Source: Paenibacillus silvestris (GTDB taxonomy: Bacteria; Bacillota; Bacilli; Paenibacillales; NBRC-103111). Taken from it: DNA of 64,000 nucleotides. The position numbers were made by a program, and so were the translations under genes. This document shows positions 52,318 to 61,134 of the stretch, one piece after another. The stretch covers positions 62,001 through 126,000 of the forward strand of contig NZ_WTUZ01000039.1 of the NCBI RefSeq assembly GCF_009882985.1, read 5' to 3'. Position 1 is the first letter of the stretch. The number at the start of each line of letters is the position of its first letter. Below the pieces are notes generated by a model. That model did not search any database and was not told the DNA's origin. It saw only the letters and a program-made list of their open reading frames with translations.

Positions 52318-53193
52318 GTGTTAGTTACTAACCTATTGAAAAAAAGTGCGTTAACGGCCGTCATGGTCGCGATTGCTGTCCTGTTCATTATGCCAATTGT
52401 GATTACTTTCACGAATTCACTGATGTCAGATCAAGAACTTGCTACCAATTATGGACCGATAGGACAGATGAACAAAGCAGTTGCAGGGAAAGCAAATCCG
52501 TTTGTGAATTTAAAGTTACTGCCGGATCAAGTGACCTTGAAGCAGTACGGCAAGGTGTTGGTGAGCAGCCCGAGATATTTGACGATGTTCTGGAATTCCG
52601 TATTTTTGGTAGTGCCGATCATCATAGGGCAAGCCCTCGTAGCAGCACTTGCTGCGTATGCCTTCTCCAAACTGCAATTTCGTGGCCGTGAATCCTTATT
52701 CCTCGTCTATGTCTTGACGATGCTCATGCCATTCCAAGTGACACTAGTGCCAAACTACCTGATGGCGGATAAGCTTGGGCTGCTGGATAGTAGGTATGCG
52801 ATTATTTTGCCTGGCATTTTCGCAGCTTTCGGTGTATTTATGCTTAGGCAGTTCATGTTGGGTATCCCATACGCCTATATCGAAGCGGCAAAGATAGATG
52901 GAGCTGGACATCTGCGAATTTTTTACAAAATTATGATTCCGATGATCAAACCGGGTTTGGCTGCACTGGTTATCCTCTTGTTCGTCGATTATTGGAACAT
53001 GGTGGAGCAGCCGCTTATTTTTTTGGACGACCCATTCAAGCAGCCGTTATCGGTTTATTTATCCAATTTGACTGCTGAAAAAGGGATTGCTTTGGCTGCG
53101 TCGATGCTTTACATGACTCCGATGGTACTCTTGTTTCTGTATGCGGAAACGTATTTCATTAAAGGCGTTCAATTGTCGGGCATTAAGGGGTGA
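52318..53193 (+). CDS. Carbohydrate ABC permease, UgpE/MalG type
   Basis: A 291-aa permease with six membrane segments and the EAA motif YIEAAKIDGAGHLRIFYKIM. Between TM1 and TM2 is a longer than usual extracellular stretch (about 45-85). The GTG start follows AGGAGGAG. It completes the membrane channel. Its partner genes are an HlyD-like adaptor and a binding lipoprotein. Confidence 0.87.
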   Translation: MLVTNLLKKSALTAVMVAIAVLFIMPIVITFTNSLMSDQELATNYGPIGQMNKAVAGKANPFVNLKLLPDQVTLKQYGKVLVSSPRYLTMFWNSVFLVVPIIIGQALVAALAAYAFSKLQFRGRESLFLVYVLTMLMPFQVTLVPNYLMADKLGLLDSRYAIILPGIFAAFGVFMLRQFMLGIPYAYIEAAKIDGAGHLRIFYKIMIPMIKPGLAALVILLFVDYWNMVEQPLIFLDDPFKQPLSVYLSNLTAEKGIALAASMLYMTPMVLLFLYAETYFIKGVQLSGIKG

Positions 53194-53217
53194 TGAATAG
53201 GAGGTGAAAGACATCAG

Positions 53218-54387
53218 ATGGAGTTAGAAGAAGAGCGGGGTAATCGCAGGCGCACCCGAAGCATTCAAATTGTGTTCCTTGTTTTTATAGGAATGTTACT
53301 GTTTTTTACGCTATTCAGCAACACGCTGCAATCATTGACCTTGCCGAAAGTGCGAACAGAAAAGGCGGCTAACGGGAATCTTTTGTTCAAGCTTGAAAGT
53401 AGTGGTATATTGCAACCATTTGCCGAAATGAGATTATCGAACCCTGCCGGTTGGAAAGTTAGGAAGATTCTCGTGAAAGAAGGCGATCGAGTGATGAAGG
53501 GGCAGCCGCTAATCATGTATGACAGTACAACTGCTGAACGAGAATTGGAAGATCAACTTGCCTATCTAGAAAAGCAGAAAATTGACCTGCAAAATGTGCA
53601 AGATCAGTTCATTCAGTTGAACACGGAAGGAGACGAATTCAAGATCCGGAATGCAAGACGTAATATTGAAACGCTTAAACTAGATCTGGGCGTGCAGGAA
53701 CGTAAAATTAACGAGTTGAGGGATCATCTGGCTAACCAACGGGAGATGATCGCTCCAGTCGATGGGATTATTAATAAATTGAATGCTATTGAAGGGGGAA
53801 CATCATCGGGAGATCCGGATACTGTTATATCCAATAGCAGTCTAGGTTATCGCTTGGATATTTCTGCCGATGCAACGCTGCTTTCGAGCCTGGGTATTTC
53901 GGTCGGGGATAAGGTAGAGGTCATGGTACATACCATGGCAGAAACAGATCAAGCTCAACCAATCCGTATGATTGACGGCACGATTGATGAAATGACCCCT
54001 GCAGAACCTCGTACCGGGAGCTCAAATGGAATATCAGGACTTCCCCCATCAATTCCGCAGAAGTCTCTTCACATAAGGCTTGCTGATTCTCAGCTGAAAG
54101 GGGGTGAGAAGGCCGAGGTCAAATGGGAGAATCGCTCACAGCAAGAAGGATTGGTCCTATCTAATGAGGCGATTCATGAGGACTCTGAAGGCACATTTGT
54201 ATATAAAATGGAAGAGATGAGGGGGACTTTAGGCAATAGCTATATGGCTCGTAAAGTCCGAATTCGATCCAGTGAAGCGAATGGCAAAAAAACGATGATT
54301 CAAGCGGATAATCTCTATATGGATGATCTGATTATTATGGAAAGCAGTGAGCCTTTACAAGACGGAAACCGTGTTCGTTTGCAATAG
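53218..54387 (+). CDS. HlyD/RND-type membrane fusion adaptor protein
   Basis: A 389-aa protein with one N-terminal membrane anchor (about 17-40), a biotinyl-lipoyl-like half (GWKVRKILVKEGDRVMKGQPLI), a coiled-coil helical hairpin (about 105-165), the return half (MIAPVDGIINKLN) and a beta-barrel C-terminus. Such adaptors normally join efflux ABC or RND transporters. Here it lies between two import permease genes and a binding lipoprotein, and no FtsX/MacB pump is present. It may be structural, signalling or connect to a pump elsewhere. Confidence 0.82.
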   Translation: MELEEERGNRRRTRSIQIVFLVFIGMLLFFTLFSNTLQSLTLPKVRTEKAANGNLLFKLESSGILQPFAEMRLSNPAGWKVRKILVKEGDRVMKGQPLIMYDSTTAERELEDQLAYLEKQKIDLQNVQDQFIQLNTEGDEFKIRNARRNIETLKLDLGVQERKINELRDHLANQREMIAPVDGIINKLNAIEGGTSSGDPDTVISNSSLGYRLDISADATLLSSLGISVGDKVEVMVHTMAETDQAQPIRMIDGTIDEMTPAEPRTGSSNGISGLPPSIPQKSLHIRLADSQLKGGEKAEVKWENRSQQEGLVLSNEAIHEDSEGTFVYKMEEMRGTLGNSYMARKVRIRSSEANGKKTMIQADNLYMDDLIIMESSEPLQDGNRVRLQ

Positions 54388-54427
54388 TTAAGCAAGTAGA
54401 AAAGATCATTGTAGGAGGAAACATTCG

Positions 54428-55777
54428 ATGAAAAAAGGTTTGTATATGATTTTTATTGGTATTTTAGCAATTTCAATGACCGCATGCAGTACGGGAGACA
54501 ACAAAGGTTTGTCAAATACGAAGGAGCCAGCAAGCGATGCATTGTCAAATACGAAGAAACCGGTAAGCAAAGACGGGAAAACGGTCGTGACTCTGGCGAT
54601 GCCAGGATCGCTCGAACCTTCGAACTATTTTGTACAGTCGGGAGAGTACGGATTTTTTCAGACGGTTGAGAAAAAGTTTGAAGAAAAGTATCCGGAGATT
54701 GATCTGGCATTTCAGTTTACAGAAGATAATGCGAAATATAAAACCACGACAAATACAGCCTTGCTATCCGGGAAAGGCCCGGATATTTTCGAAATAAGCA
54801 GCTTGCCTATCGAGGATTATGTGAGCAAAAAGCTTCTCCTGAACATGGATGAGGCCATAGAGCAAGACAAAACGCTGAATAAAAGTGATTTGCAAACGAA
54901 CATTTTGGATGTATTGAAGCGCAGTGGTAGTCTGTATGCCATGCCTTTAGGGTTCAACTTACGTGTTTTTGCAGGCGATGGGGACATCCTTAAGAACACG
55001 AATGTTGACGATAAGAAGTGGACCTGGAAGGATTTTGAAAATATGGTGAAGAAACTGGGAGAAGGCGGCAAAGAGCGGCGCTACGGTTTAGCGTTTTATC
55101 CAGCAGAAAGCGTCTTTATTGATTTGTTTGTGGGAAGATACTCAGAGTTCGTTGATAGTTCAACGAAAACGGCAAAGATCGACTCTCCTGTATTCGTTGG
55201 ATTAATGAACCAAGTTAAGAAAATGTATGATGATAAAATCATGACGGGGGATGAGGGAGCGTCTATTTTCTATTCCTCCAATGGTATTTCAAAGCCAGAA
55301 GGTTTAATGAGTCTGTATGAAATCTTCGCCAACCCGAAACTGCTGCAACAACCAGAACAAACGGGTGGAGCTAGGGTTAGCTCCTCAGCCCAGTTTGCCG
55401 TACAAGTCAATTCCCCGGTTAAAGAGGAGGCTTGGAAGGTTATCGCTTTCTTATTATCCGACGAAGTGCAAGCCTTGCCAGGAAGAACAGGATTCTCACT
55501 GCTTAAATCCGTGAATGAGAAGCAGCTGAACGAGATTCAGAAACAAGTTAAAAGCGGAACGTACAAGCTTTCAAGCGGGAAAGTACCCAAGGTGTCGGAC
55601 GAGCAATTTACGCAGTTCAAACAAATGATTGATACAGCACGTAGCTATCAGTCACCAGACATGGAAGTGTATGCTATTTTAAATGCAGAGGTCTCGTCCT
55701 TCTTTAACGGACAGAAGTCTGCGGAGGAAGTAGCCAAGCTAATCCAGAACAAGGTGACAACCTTTTTAAACGAGTAG
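54428..55777 (+). CDS. Extracellular solute-binding lipoprotein (family 1)
   Basis: A 449-aa lipoprotein with lipobox ISMTAC (Cys about 20). After a short Ser/Lys linker with a nearly exact duplicated LSNTK(E/K)P unit (about residues 27-45), the mature protein is a type II sugar-binding fold (LSGKGPDIFEISS, WTWKDFENMVKKLG, RYGLAFYP, EEAWKVIAFLLSDE). It delivers a carbohydrate-like ligand to the permease pair. The start follows AGGAGG. A strong terminator ends the operon. Confidence 0.85.
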   Translation: MKKGLYMIFIGILAISMTACSTGDNKGLSNTKEPASDALSNTKKPVSKDGKTVVTLAMPGSLEPSNYFVQSGEYGFFQTVEKKFEEKYPEIDLAFQFTEDNAKYKTTTNTALLSGKGPDIFEISSLPIEDYVSKKLLLNMDEAIEQDKTLNKSDLQTNILDVLKRSGSLYAMPLGFNLRVFAGDGDILKNTNVDDKKWTWKDFENMVKKLGEGGKERRYGLAFYPAESVFIDLFVGRYSEFVDSSTKTAKIDSPVFVGLMNQVKKMYDDKIMTGDEGASIFYSSNGISKPEGLMSLYEIFANPKLLQQPEQTGGARVSSSAQFAVQVNSPVKEEAWKVIAFLLSDEVQALPGRTGFSLLKSVNEKQLNEIQKQVKSGTYKLSSGKVPKVSDEQFTQFKQMIDTARSYQSPDMEVYAILNAEVSSFFNGQKSAEEVAKLIQNKVTTFLNE

Positions 55778-55787
55778 CCAATAAATG

Positions 55788-55819
55788 AAGTCTGCGGCGA
55801 AAAAGCTGCAGGCTTTTTC
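55788..55819 (+). terminator. Terminator of the transporter operon
   Basis: 11-bp stem with wobble pairs (AAGTCTGCGGC with GCTGCAGGCTT), loop GAAAAA, then TTTTTC. Confidence 0.85.
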
Positions 55820-55935
55820 TATTCACCTTCACAATAAATATATATGATCACGACTCTCCTCTAACATAATGGGCTTATATTGATAAACAAACGTTAGCAG
55901 AGGTATTTGCAGCAGCAGATCAGGAGGGGATAGAA

Positions 55936-57009
55936 ATGGTGAAAAAGTGGTTTGCCTTATTTGCATTATCGTTCGTATTATTCATGCTATGGGTTCCTCT
56001 TACCTTCGCACATGATGGTGACAGCGTGGCCTATTCGGATATTTCAATGAAAGATGGTATCATCACGTACAAATTGCAACTCGATATGTACGATATGCGT
56101 GCAGGAGCAACACAAGATGACCCGAACAGACAGTTCACAACGCCCGAAGTGTTAAATCAATTCGTTGCCAATTCGCAAGAGGAAGTGGAAGCTTATCTGC
56201 TCTCTCAAATCAAATTGTATGGTGATAATTTGCAGCTTGATGGAAAGCTGACTAAGCTTACCTATTTCGACAAGGACAATCAGCCGTTTGCCGAAGCGAT
56301 TCTGGAGTATCCAGTGAAATCTAGTCCTCAACATTTTAAATTGGATTATGACTTGGTTTTTGATATGGATGAGTGGCATGTCAATTATGTAACCTTAGCG
56401 CTCGGTGAGTTTAAGCATAATGCTGTATTAGTGAAAGATCTTCGTGAAGTTCAAGTGGGTCAATTGAGCTTTGGACATGCCATTATTGAATTTTTTCAGC
56501 TTGGTTATGAAAGCTTGCTGCTAGGTTTTGAGCATCTGTTGTTTCTACTCGGTCTTCTTATCGGTGTGAAATCTAGGAAGCAGCTGCTAGTATTTGCAGG
56601 TATTTTTGCAGCTGCTCAGCCACTGACTTTGATTTTGGCCAGTCTGCCTATCCCGGCGTTTCCGGACAAATTTGTAGATTCTGGCATTGCACTTAGTATG
56701 CTATATGTCGCTCTGAACATGCTGTTCAACAAGAACAAGGAACAAAATTTGTGGTTAATATCCTGCTTTAGCTTGATTCATGGTTTTGGTTTTGCTGAGG
56801 TATTGCGTAGAATGAGCAGCGATGGACCCCACGTTGCATTCTCATTAATTGCCTATAGTGCAGGGATTGTTATCAGTTTAGCCTTGATTGTGCTGATTCT
56901 GTATCCGCTGATTTCTGCGATCCGCAGGATCAAATGGGCGATTCCTGCTATTTTGATTGTACTCGCCTTGCTCGGATTAATCGCGTTTATTAGGAGCTAT
57001 CTAGCATAA
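55936..57009 (+). CDS. HupE/UreJ-like membrane protein, paralog 1
   Basis: A 357-aa protein. The signal peptide (1-25) ends at TFA, so the mature protein would begin HDGD. An extracytoplasmic beta-rich domain (about 26-175) is followed by six to seven membrane segments of the HupE/UreJ_2 family with GFEHLLFLLGLLIG and IHGFGFAEVL. HupE proteins carry an HX5DH motif linked to nickel uptake. Here the first His is Ser193 and Asp is Glu199, leaving only His200, so metal transport by this paralog may differ. A second paralog at 61135 keeps the motif. GGAGGGG precedes the ATG. Confidence 0.75.
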   Translation: MVKKWFALFALSFVLFMLWVPLTFAHDGDSVAYSDISMKDGIITYKLQLDMYDMRAGATQDDPNRQFTTPEVLNQFVANSQEEVEAYLLSQIKLYGDNLQLDGKLTKLTYFDKDNQPFAEAILEYPVKSSPQHFKLDYDLVFDMDEWHVNYVTLALGEFKHNAVLVKDLREVQVGQLSFGHAIIEFFQLGYESLLLGFEHLLFLLGLLIGVKSRKQLLVFAGIFAAAQPLTLILASLPIPAFPDKFVDSGIALSMLYVALNMLFNKNKEQNLWLISCFSLIHGFGFAEVLRRMSSDGPHVAFSLIAYSAGIVISLALIVLILYPLISAIRRIKWAIPAILIVLALLGLIAFIRSYLA

Positions 57010-57121
57010 CTTCGCTAACCCTCCCAAACCTTCATTGTTACCATGAACTGTATACTTTACGTTTACAATTAACACACGCAAAAATATATTTCTCTTTACA
57101 GTTCTAAGATACAGTATAAGG

Positions 57122-57156
57122 AGTGCCTTCAAATATTAACCGCGCGGTGAGGCACT
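57122..57156 (+). promoter_or_regulatory. Structured leader before the phosphoesterase gene
   Basis: Outer stem AGTGCCT/AGGCACT (57122-57128 with 57150-57156) encloses the 10-bp palindrome ACCGCGCGGT (57139-57148). It is very GC-rich in an AT-rich region and lies 26 nt before ATG 57182. It matches no riboswitch class I know. It could be an operator or an mRNA structure. Confidence 0.4.
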
Positions 57157-57181
57157 ATCATCTTATAGGAGTGGTTTATAT

Positions 57182-59095
57182 ATGTTTAGTAGTTTATTTA
57201 ATTCCAAAAGACGACTTACCACAATTACTGTACTAGTCTTAGCCCTTCTATTAGTCATTTCTCTTCTGCCGTCTGGATTTGCAGATAAATTCAAGCTGAA
57301 TTCAGTCGTCAGTGCAGATGCAAGCAGTTATGCTATCTCAGACGTTGTACTCAATCCGGGAAAGAACGAATCCGAAATGAATGTAACGTATTATACGAAC
57401 GTAAATCCGATAGCTGCCAAAGTCCAAGTAACTTATAAGGCTCTCGTCGTAGGCGGTAATTTCCCTAGCGGTTCTAACGCTGTTACCTTCACAGGAACTA
57501 CTTCCGAAGCTGCGACCGTTTCATCGAACGTTTATTATTCCAACAAAGTAACAATTACAAGTATTACACCTAATACAGAGTTTGCGTACCGAGTAGGAGA
57601 CGGCACCAACTGGAGTCCGATTTACTACTTTTCCTCACAAGATCCATACAACTACAGCGTTATGTTTGTAGGAGATCCGCAAATCGGTTCGTCAGGTAGT
57701 GTAACCAATGATACATATGGTTGGACGAACACTCTGAACAAAGCAATTGCTATGTTCCCTAAAACGAGCTTTATTATGTCCGCTGGTGATCAGGTGGAAA
57801 CGAATAACAGTGAAGCGCAATATGACGCTTTCCTAAGTCCAAGTCTTCTAAAAAGTTTACCTATAGCAACGGTTGTTGGTAACCACGATGGCAGTGCGAA
57901 TTATGCTTATCATTTCACTCAGCCAAACCAATCTACTTTAGGTGCTACGACGGTTAGCCCAGGCGACTATTATTACACCAAAGGCGACACTTTGTTTATG
58001 GTATTGAATACAAACAATAGCAGCGCAGCAGCACATGTACAATTTATGAAAGAAACCGTTGCTGCTGTTCCAAATGCCAAATGGAAATTTGTCTCTTTCC
58101 ACCATGATATTTATGGAGCAGGAACTCACTCCTTAGAGTCTTCTATTACAAATTTGAGAGCTGGGCTATTCCCAACGTTCGATGAGCTGAATATCGACAT
58201 GATCTTCATGGGGCATGACCACTCTTATGTAAGAACGTTCGTTATGAAAGGCGACAAACCGCAAAAAAATCAGCTTGTTGACAGTCAAGGAAGAGATGTA
58301 AACCCTACAGGTGCTACATACATCACGGCCAACTCATCAAGCGGCAGTAAGTATTATTCCTTACAAACAACACCAGAAGTTTACTCCGCAGTTAGAAGTC
58401 AGCTTCGTGTTCCGACCTTCTCTATGATTGATGTAAGTCCAACAAGCGTTACGGTGAAAACGTTCAGAACCGATACAATGGAAGTTGTTGATTCCTATGG
58501 ATTGGTTAAGGATACGGAAGCCAAAGTCTATTCGAAACAAACACAAGATGTTCACCCGTCTACTTTTGAATACTACTATGCCCTTACAAATGGTAATAAT
58601 GTAAACACCGTAGATGCAACATTCGGTTTTGACAGCACAAGAATCAAATTTAAGAAAGCTGAGCTAGTATCTCCTAACGCTGGAGTCATTGACAGCAAAT
58701 TAGAAGGTAACTCCGTTAGGGTTGTGGCAGGCTTAACAACAGCTATCTCGACGATTGCACCCACAGATGTTGTTAAACTTACCTTTGAGCTAGTTCCAGG
58801 ACCGCAGAAAGTGGCGTCAGCAGATTTAAATCTTCTAACCTCAATAACTTCTTCGGTTGGACTAAATAAAGATACGAAATCTACGATTACTGGGAAGACA
58901 GGCTCCGTTATCAGCTATTACGATTTCAATAATGACGGTCTATTAACGGCGTCTGACTTGTCAAAAGCCCTACAGTATTACAGAGCTACATCAACTGATG
59001 CAAACTGGAATGCTGTTAAGTTTGCAGATATCAATACGGATAATGTTGTTGATATTACGGACTTCACTTTAATCTTAAGGCAGATTCTTGAATAA
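57182..59095 (+). CDS. Secreted metallophosphoesterase with cohesin-like and dockerin domains
   Basis: A 637-aa exported protein. N-terminal signal segment (about 1-45); purple acid phosphatase-type fibronectin-like domain (about 48-155); calcineurin-like phosphoesterase (about 158-420) with metal-site residues Asp165 (GDPQ), Asp203 (GDQ), Asn234-His235-Asp236 (GNHD), His307/His308 and GHDH (345-347). The first motif has Gln167 where His is usual. A cohesin-like beta domain (about 445-570) and a type I dockerin (about 578-637, loops DFNNDGLLTASD and DINTDNVVDITD) follow. It hydrolyses phosphate esters outside the cell. The next gene encodes an SLH-anchored cohesin-like protein, its probable dock. 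Confidence 0.85.
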   Translation: MFSSLFNSKRRLTTITVLVLALLLVISLLPSGFADKFKLNSVVSADASSYAISDVVLNPGKNESEMNVTYYTNVNPIAAKVQVTYKALVVGGNFPSGSNAVTFTGTTSEAATVSSNVYYSNKVTITSITPNTEFAYRVGDGTNWSPIYYFSSQDPYNYSVMFVGDPQIGSSGSVTNDTYGWTNTLNKAIAMFPKTSFIMSAGDQVETNNSEAQYDAFLSPSLLKSLPIATVVGNHDGSANYAYHFTQPNQSTLGATTVSPGDYYYTKGDTLFMVLNTNNSSAAAHVQFMKETVAAVPNAKWKFVSFHHDIYGAGTHSLESSITNLRAGLFPTFDELNIDMIFMGHDHSYVRTFVMKGDKPQKNQLVDSQGRDVNPTGATYITANSSSGSKYYSLQTTPEVYSAVRSQLRVPTFSMIDVSPTSVTVKTFRTDTMEVVDSYGLVKDTEAKVYSKQTQDVHPSTFEYYYALTNGNNVNTVDATFGFDSTRIKFKKAELVSPNAGVIDSKLEGNSVRVVAGLTTAISTIAPTDVVKLTFELVPGPQKVASADLNLLTSITSSVGLNKDTKSTITGKTGSVISYYDFNNDGLLTASDLSKALQYYRATSTDANWNAVKFADINTDNVVDITDFTLILRQILE

Positions 59096-59130
59096 TCATT
59101 GATACCCCGATATTCATTGATAGACCTTCA

Positions 59131-59165
59131 CAGGAAAAGGCTTTATGCCTTTTCCTGGATTTTAA
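59131..59165 (+). terminator. Terminator after the phosphoesterase gene
   Basis: 11-bp perfect stem CAGGAAAAGGC/GCCTTTTCCTG, TTTAT loop, then GATTTT. It may be partial, allowing some read-through to the SLH gene 24 nt further on. Confidence 0.75.
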
Positions 59166-59188
59166 ACTAGAGAGGTGCCTTGTAGAAA

Positions 59189-61048
59189 ATGAAAATGAAA
59201 TTGATGACGATCTTCGTTCTTATATGCATCCTATCCTTACAAACAACGGCATTTGCTGCTACTAACCTTCAAAGTGTAGAGTTTTCACAGTCAAGTGTTA
59301 CTGTCGGCACCAATGCAAACGAATTTTCAGTGGGCATCATTGTTACGAACAATGCGCTGTTTAGCGGCGCTGAATTTGGTTTAGGACTTGAAGGTAATAT
59401 CCAAATTAAATCAGTAGATTACACAAGTACCATTACTAGCGAGAATAAAGTGAACACAGAAAAAGACGGAGTTCATTATTTTGGCTTCTTTGATTACAAA
59501 AACATATACAACGGAAAAGTAAACATTTGTAATGTGACATTTACTTATACGGGCAATGATCCTGCGAAAGTAACGATGAAAGAAACGAATGTAACAACAA
59601 CGACCGAGAGCGGCGGGGCAACAAAGGAAAGCATAACGCCTGGTCTTGTTCTAAATGTGAATAGAGAAAGTGCTGGAAACCCACCCTCGTCAGGAGGTTC
59701 TTGGGCATCAGGGCCATCCGCTACTCCTGTAGCTGCGATTACATCACAAGAGCTCGCTTTAATTACTCAAAATGCGGACCAAAAGCTGAATGAGCTATTA
59801 GCCACTAAGAACAATGGGGGCAATGCCCAGACAGCACTTAAACAGGCAACCGATGCCGTTGAAAAGGCTATAGAACAACAATCGACATTGAATATTTCCG
59901 GTTCGGTTAAAGTGGATGGTGATACCGCCAAGGTTGAATTAAATGCCAACGCGTTCACTGATTTGTTCAAAACCATTATGGACCAAGCAGCAATTATGAC
60001 TGATAAATTAAAAGCATTTGATCCAAATGCTGAAGTTAAAGTGACTACTACCCTTGATCTAGGCACACAAACTGTAAATAATGCAGAGATCCCAATTATT
60101 GCTGATCTAGTAACGAAAGCCAAGGAAGCTGGAATTGATGCGATCTCGTTTAAAATAAATGGCGTTTCCTTAGCCGTTGATGTAGATCAGTTTACGGGGA
60201 TTACTACGCTGACTATTAAAAAACAACCAGCAGCAAACTTAGTTACAAACTTAAAACTTGCATCAGATATATACAATTTTGAGTTTATGAATAGTTCAGG
60301 CACAAATGCTACCTTTACGAAACCTGTGATTATCAGACTACCGATTACGGTGCAAGGATTGAATTCAGACCTATTCTCTCTAGCCAAAATCGTTGACGGT
60401 AAATTGGAGTTTTATGGCGGTCATTATGACGCAGAAGACAATTACTCCGAGGGTGAACGCAAATCATTTTCTACGTATGCCATCTTTGAGAACAAAGTAG
60501 CGTTTAAAGATATTGCTGACGTTCAAGCATGGGCAGGTAAATCAATTGGAATCGCAGCTGCTCAAGGAATCGTACAAGGCCGAAGCGAAGGCGAATTTGC
60601 GCCAAATGCTGAAGTTACACGCGCAGAATTCGCTGCGATGATTGTAAAAGCTTTTCACTTGGACGATGAAACAGCTACCGAATCCTTCAATGATGTAAAT
60701 GAGGGAGATTGGTTTAAGTCCGTAGTTGCTTCTGCTGCCAAGGCTGGAATCATCCATGGGCGTTCGGATGAGCAATTTGCACCTAATGAGAAAATTAGCC
60801 GTGCGGAAATGGCAACTATTGCTTCGAATGCACTCGTTGCTGTCAAAGGCTACAAGCATGAGACAGACATTCATGCGTTATTAAGTAAATTTAAAGATAG
60901 CTCATCGATTAATTCCTCTCTTGCAGCTGGTGTTGCATTAGCTGCAAGTCTAGACATCGTAGTTGGTTATAATGATAACTTTGCACCAAATGATTCATCG
61001 ACACGTGCTCAAGCAGCCGTTGTGATTGAGAGACTTCTAACGAAATAA
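59189..61048 (+). CDS. S-layer-anchored protein with a cohesin-like domain
   Basis: A 619-aa surface protein. Signal peptide (1-23, cleavage near AFA); cohesin-like beta domain (about 26-150; VEFSQSSVTVGTNANEFSVG, GKVNICNVTFTYTG); Ser/Gly/Pro linker (about 153-180); a helical and beta region of unknown type (about 185-430); three SLH domains (about 435-619; KDIADVQAWAGKSIG, FNDVNEGDWFKSVV and KFKDSSSINSSL openings). SLH domains bind pyruvylated cell-wall polymer. The protein may act as a one-cohesin scaffold for dockerin enzymes such as the preceding phosphoesterase. GAGAGG precedes the ATG. Confidence 0.82.
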   Translation: MKMKLMTIFVLICILSLQTTAFAATNLQSVEFSQSSVTVGTNANEFSVGIIVTNNALFSGAEFGLGLEGNIQIKSVDYTSTITSENKVNTEKDGVHYFGFFDYKNIYNGKVNICNVTFTYTGNDPAKVTMKETNVTTTTESGGATKESITPGLVLNVNRESAGNPPSSGGSWASGPSATPVAAITSQELALITQNADQKLNELLATKNNGGNAQTALKQATDAVEKAIEQQSTLNISGSVKVDGDTAKVELNANAFTDLFKTIMDQAAIMTDKLKAFDPNAEVKVTTTLDLGTQTVNNAEIPIIADLVTKAKEAGIDAISFKINGVSLAVDVDQFTGITTLTIKKQPAANLVTNLKLASDIYNFEFMNSSGTNATFTKPVIIRLPITVQGLNSDLFSLAKIVDGKLEFYGGHYDAEDNYSEGERKSFSTYAIFENKVAFKDIADVQAWAGKSIGIAAAQGIVQGRSEGEFAPNAEVTRAEFAAMIVKAFHLDDETATESFNDVNEGDWFKSVVASAAKAGIIHGRSDEQFAPNEKISRAEMATIASNALVAVKGYKHETDIHALLSKFKDSSSINSSLAAGVALAASLDIVVGYNDNFAPNDSSTRAQAAVVIERLLTK

Positions 61049-61070
61049 GCAGCAAACGGAATGACAGAAT

Positions 61071-61101
61071 CCTCCTCTAATTGCAGATAGGGGAGGGTTT
61101 T
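61071..61101 (+). terminator. Terminator after the SLH gene
   Basis: Stem CCTCCTCT/AGGGGAGG with a TTTT tail. Confidence 0.7.
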
Positions 61102-61134
61102 GTCTTTATTACGAAAATTCTGGAGGGAAAATAG

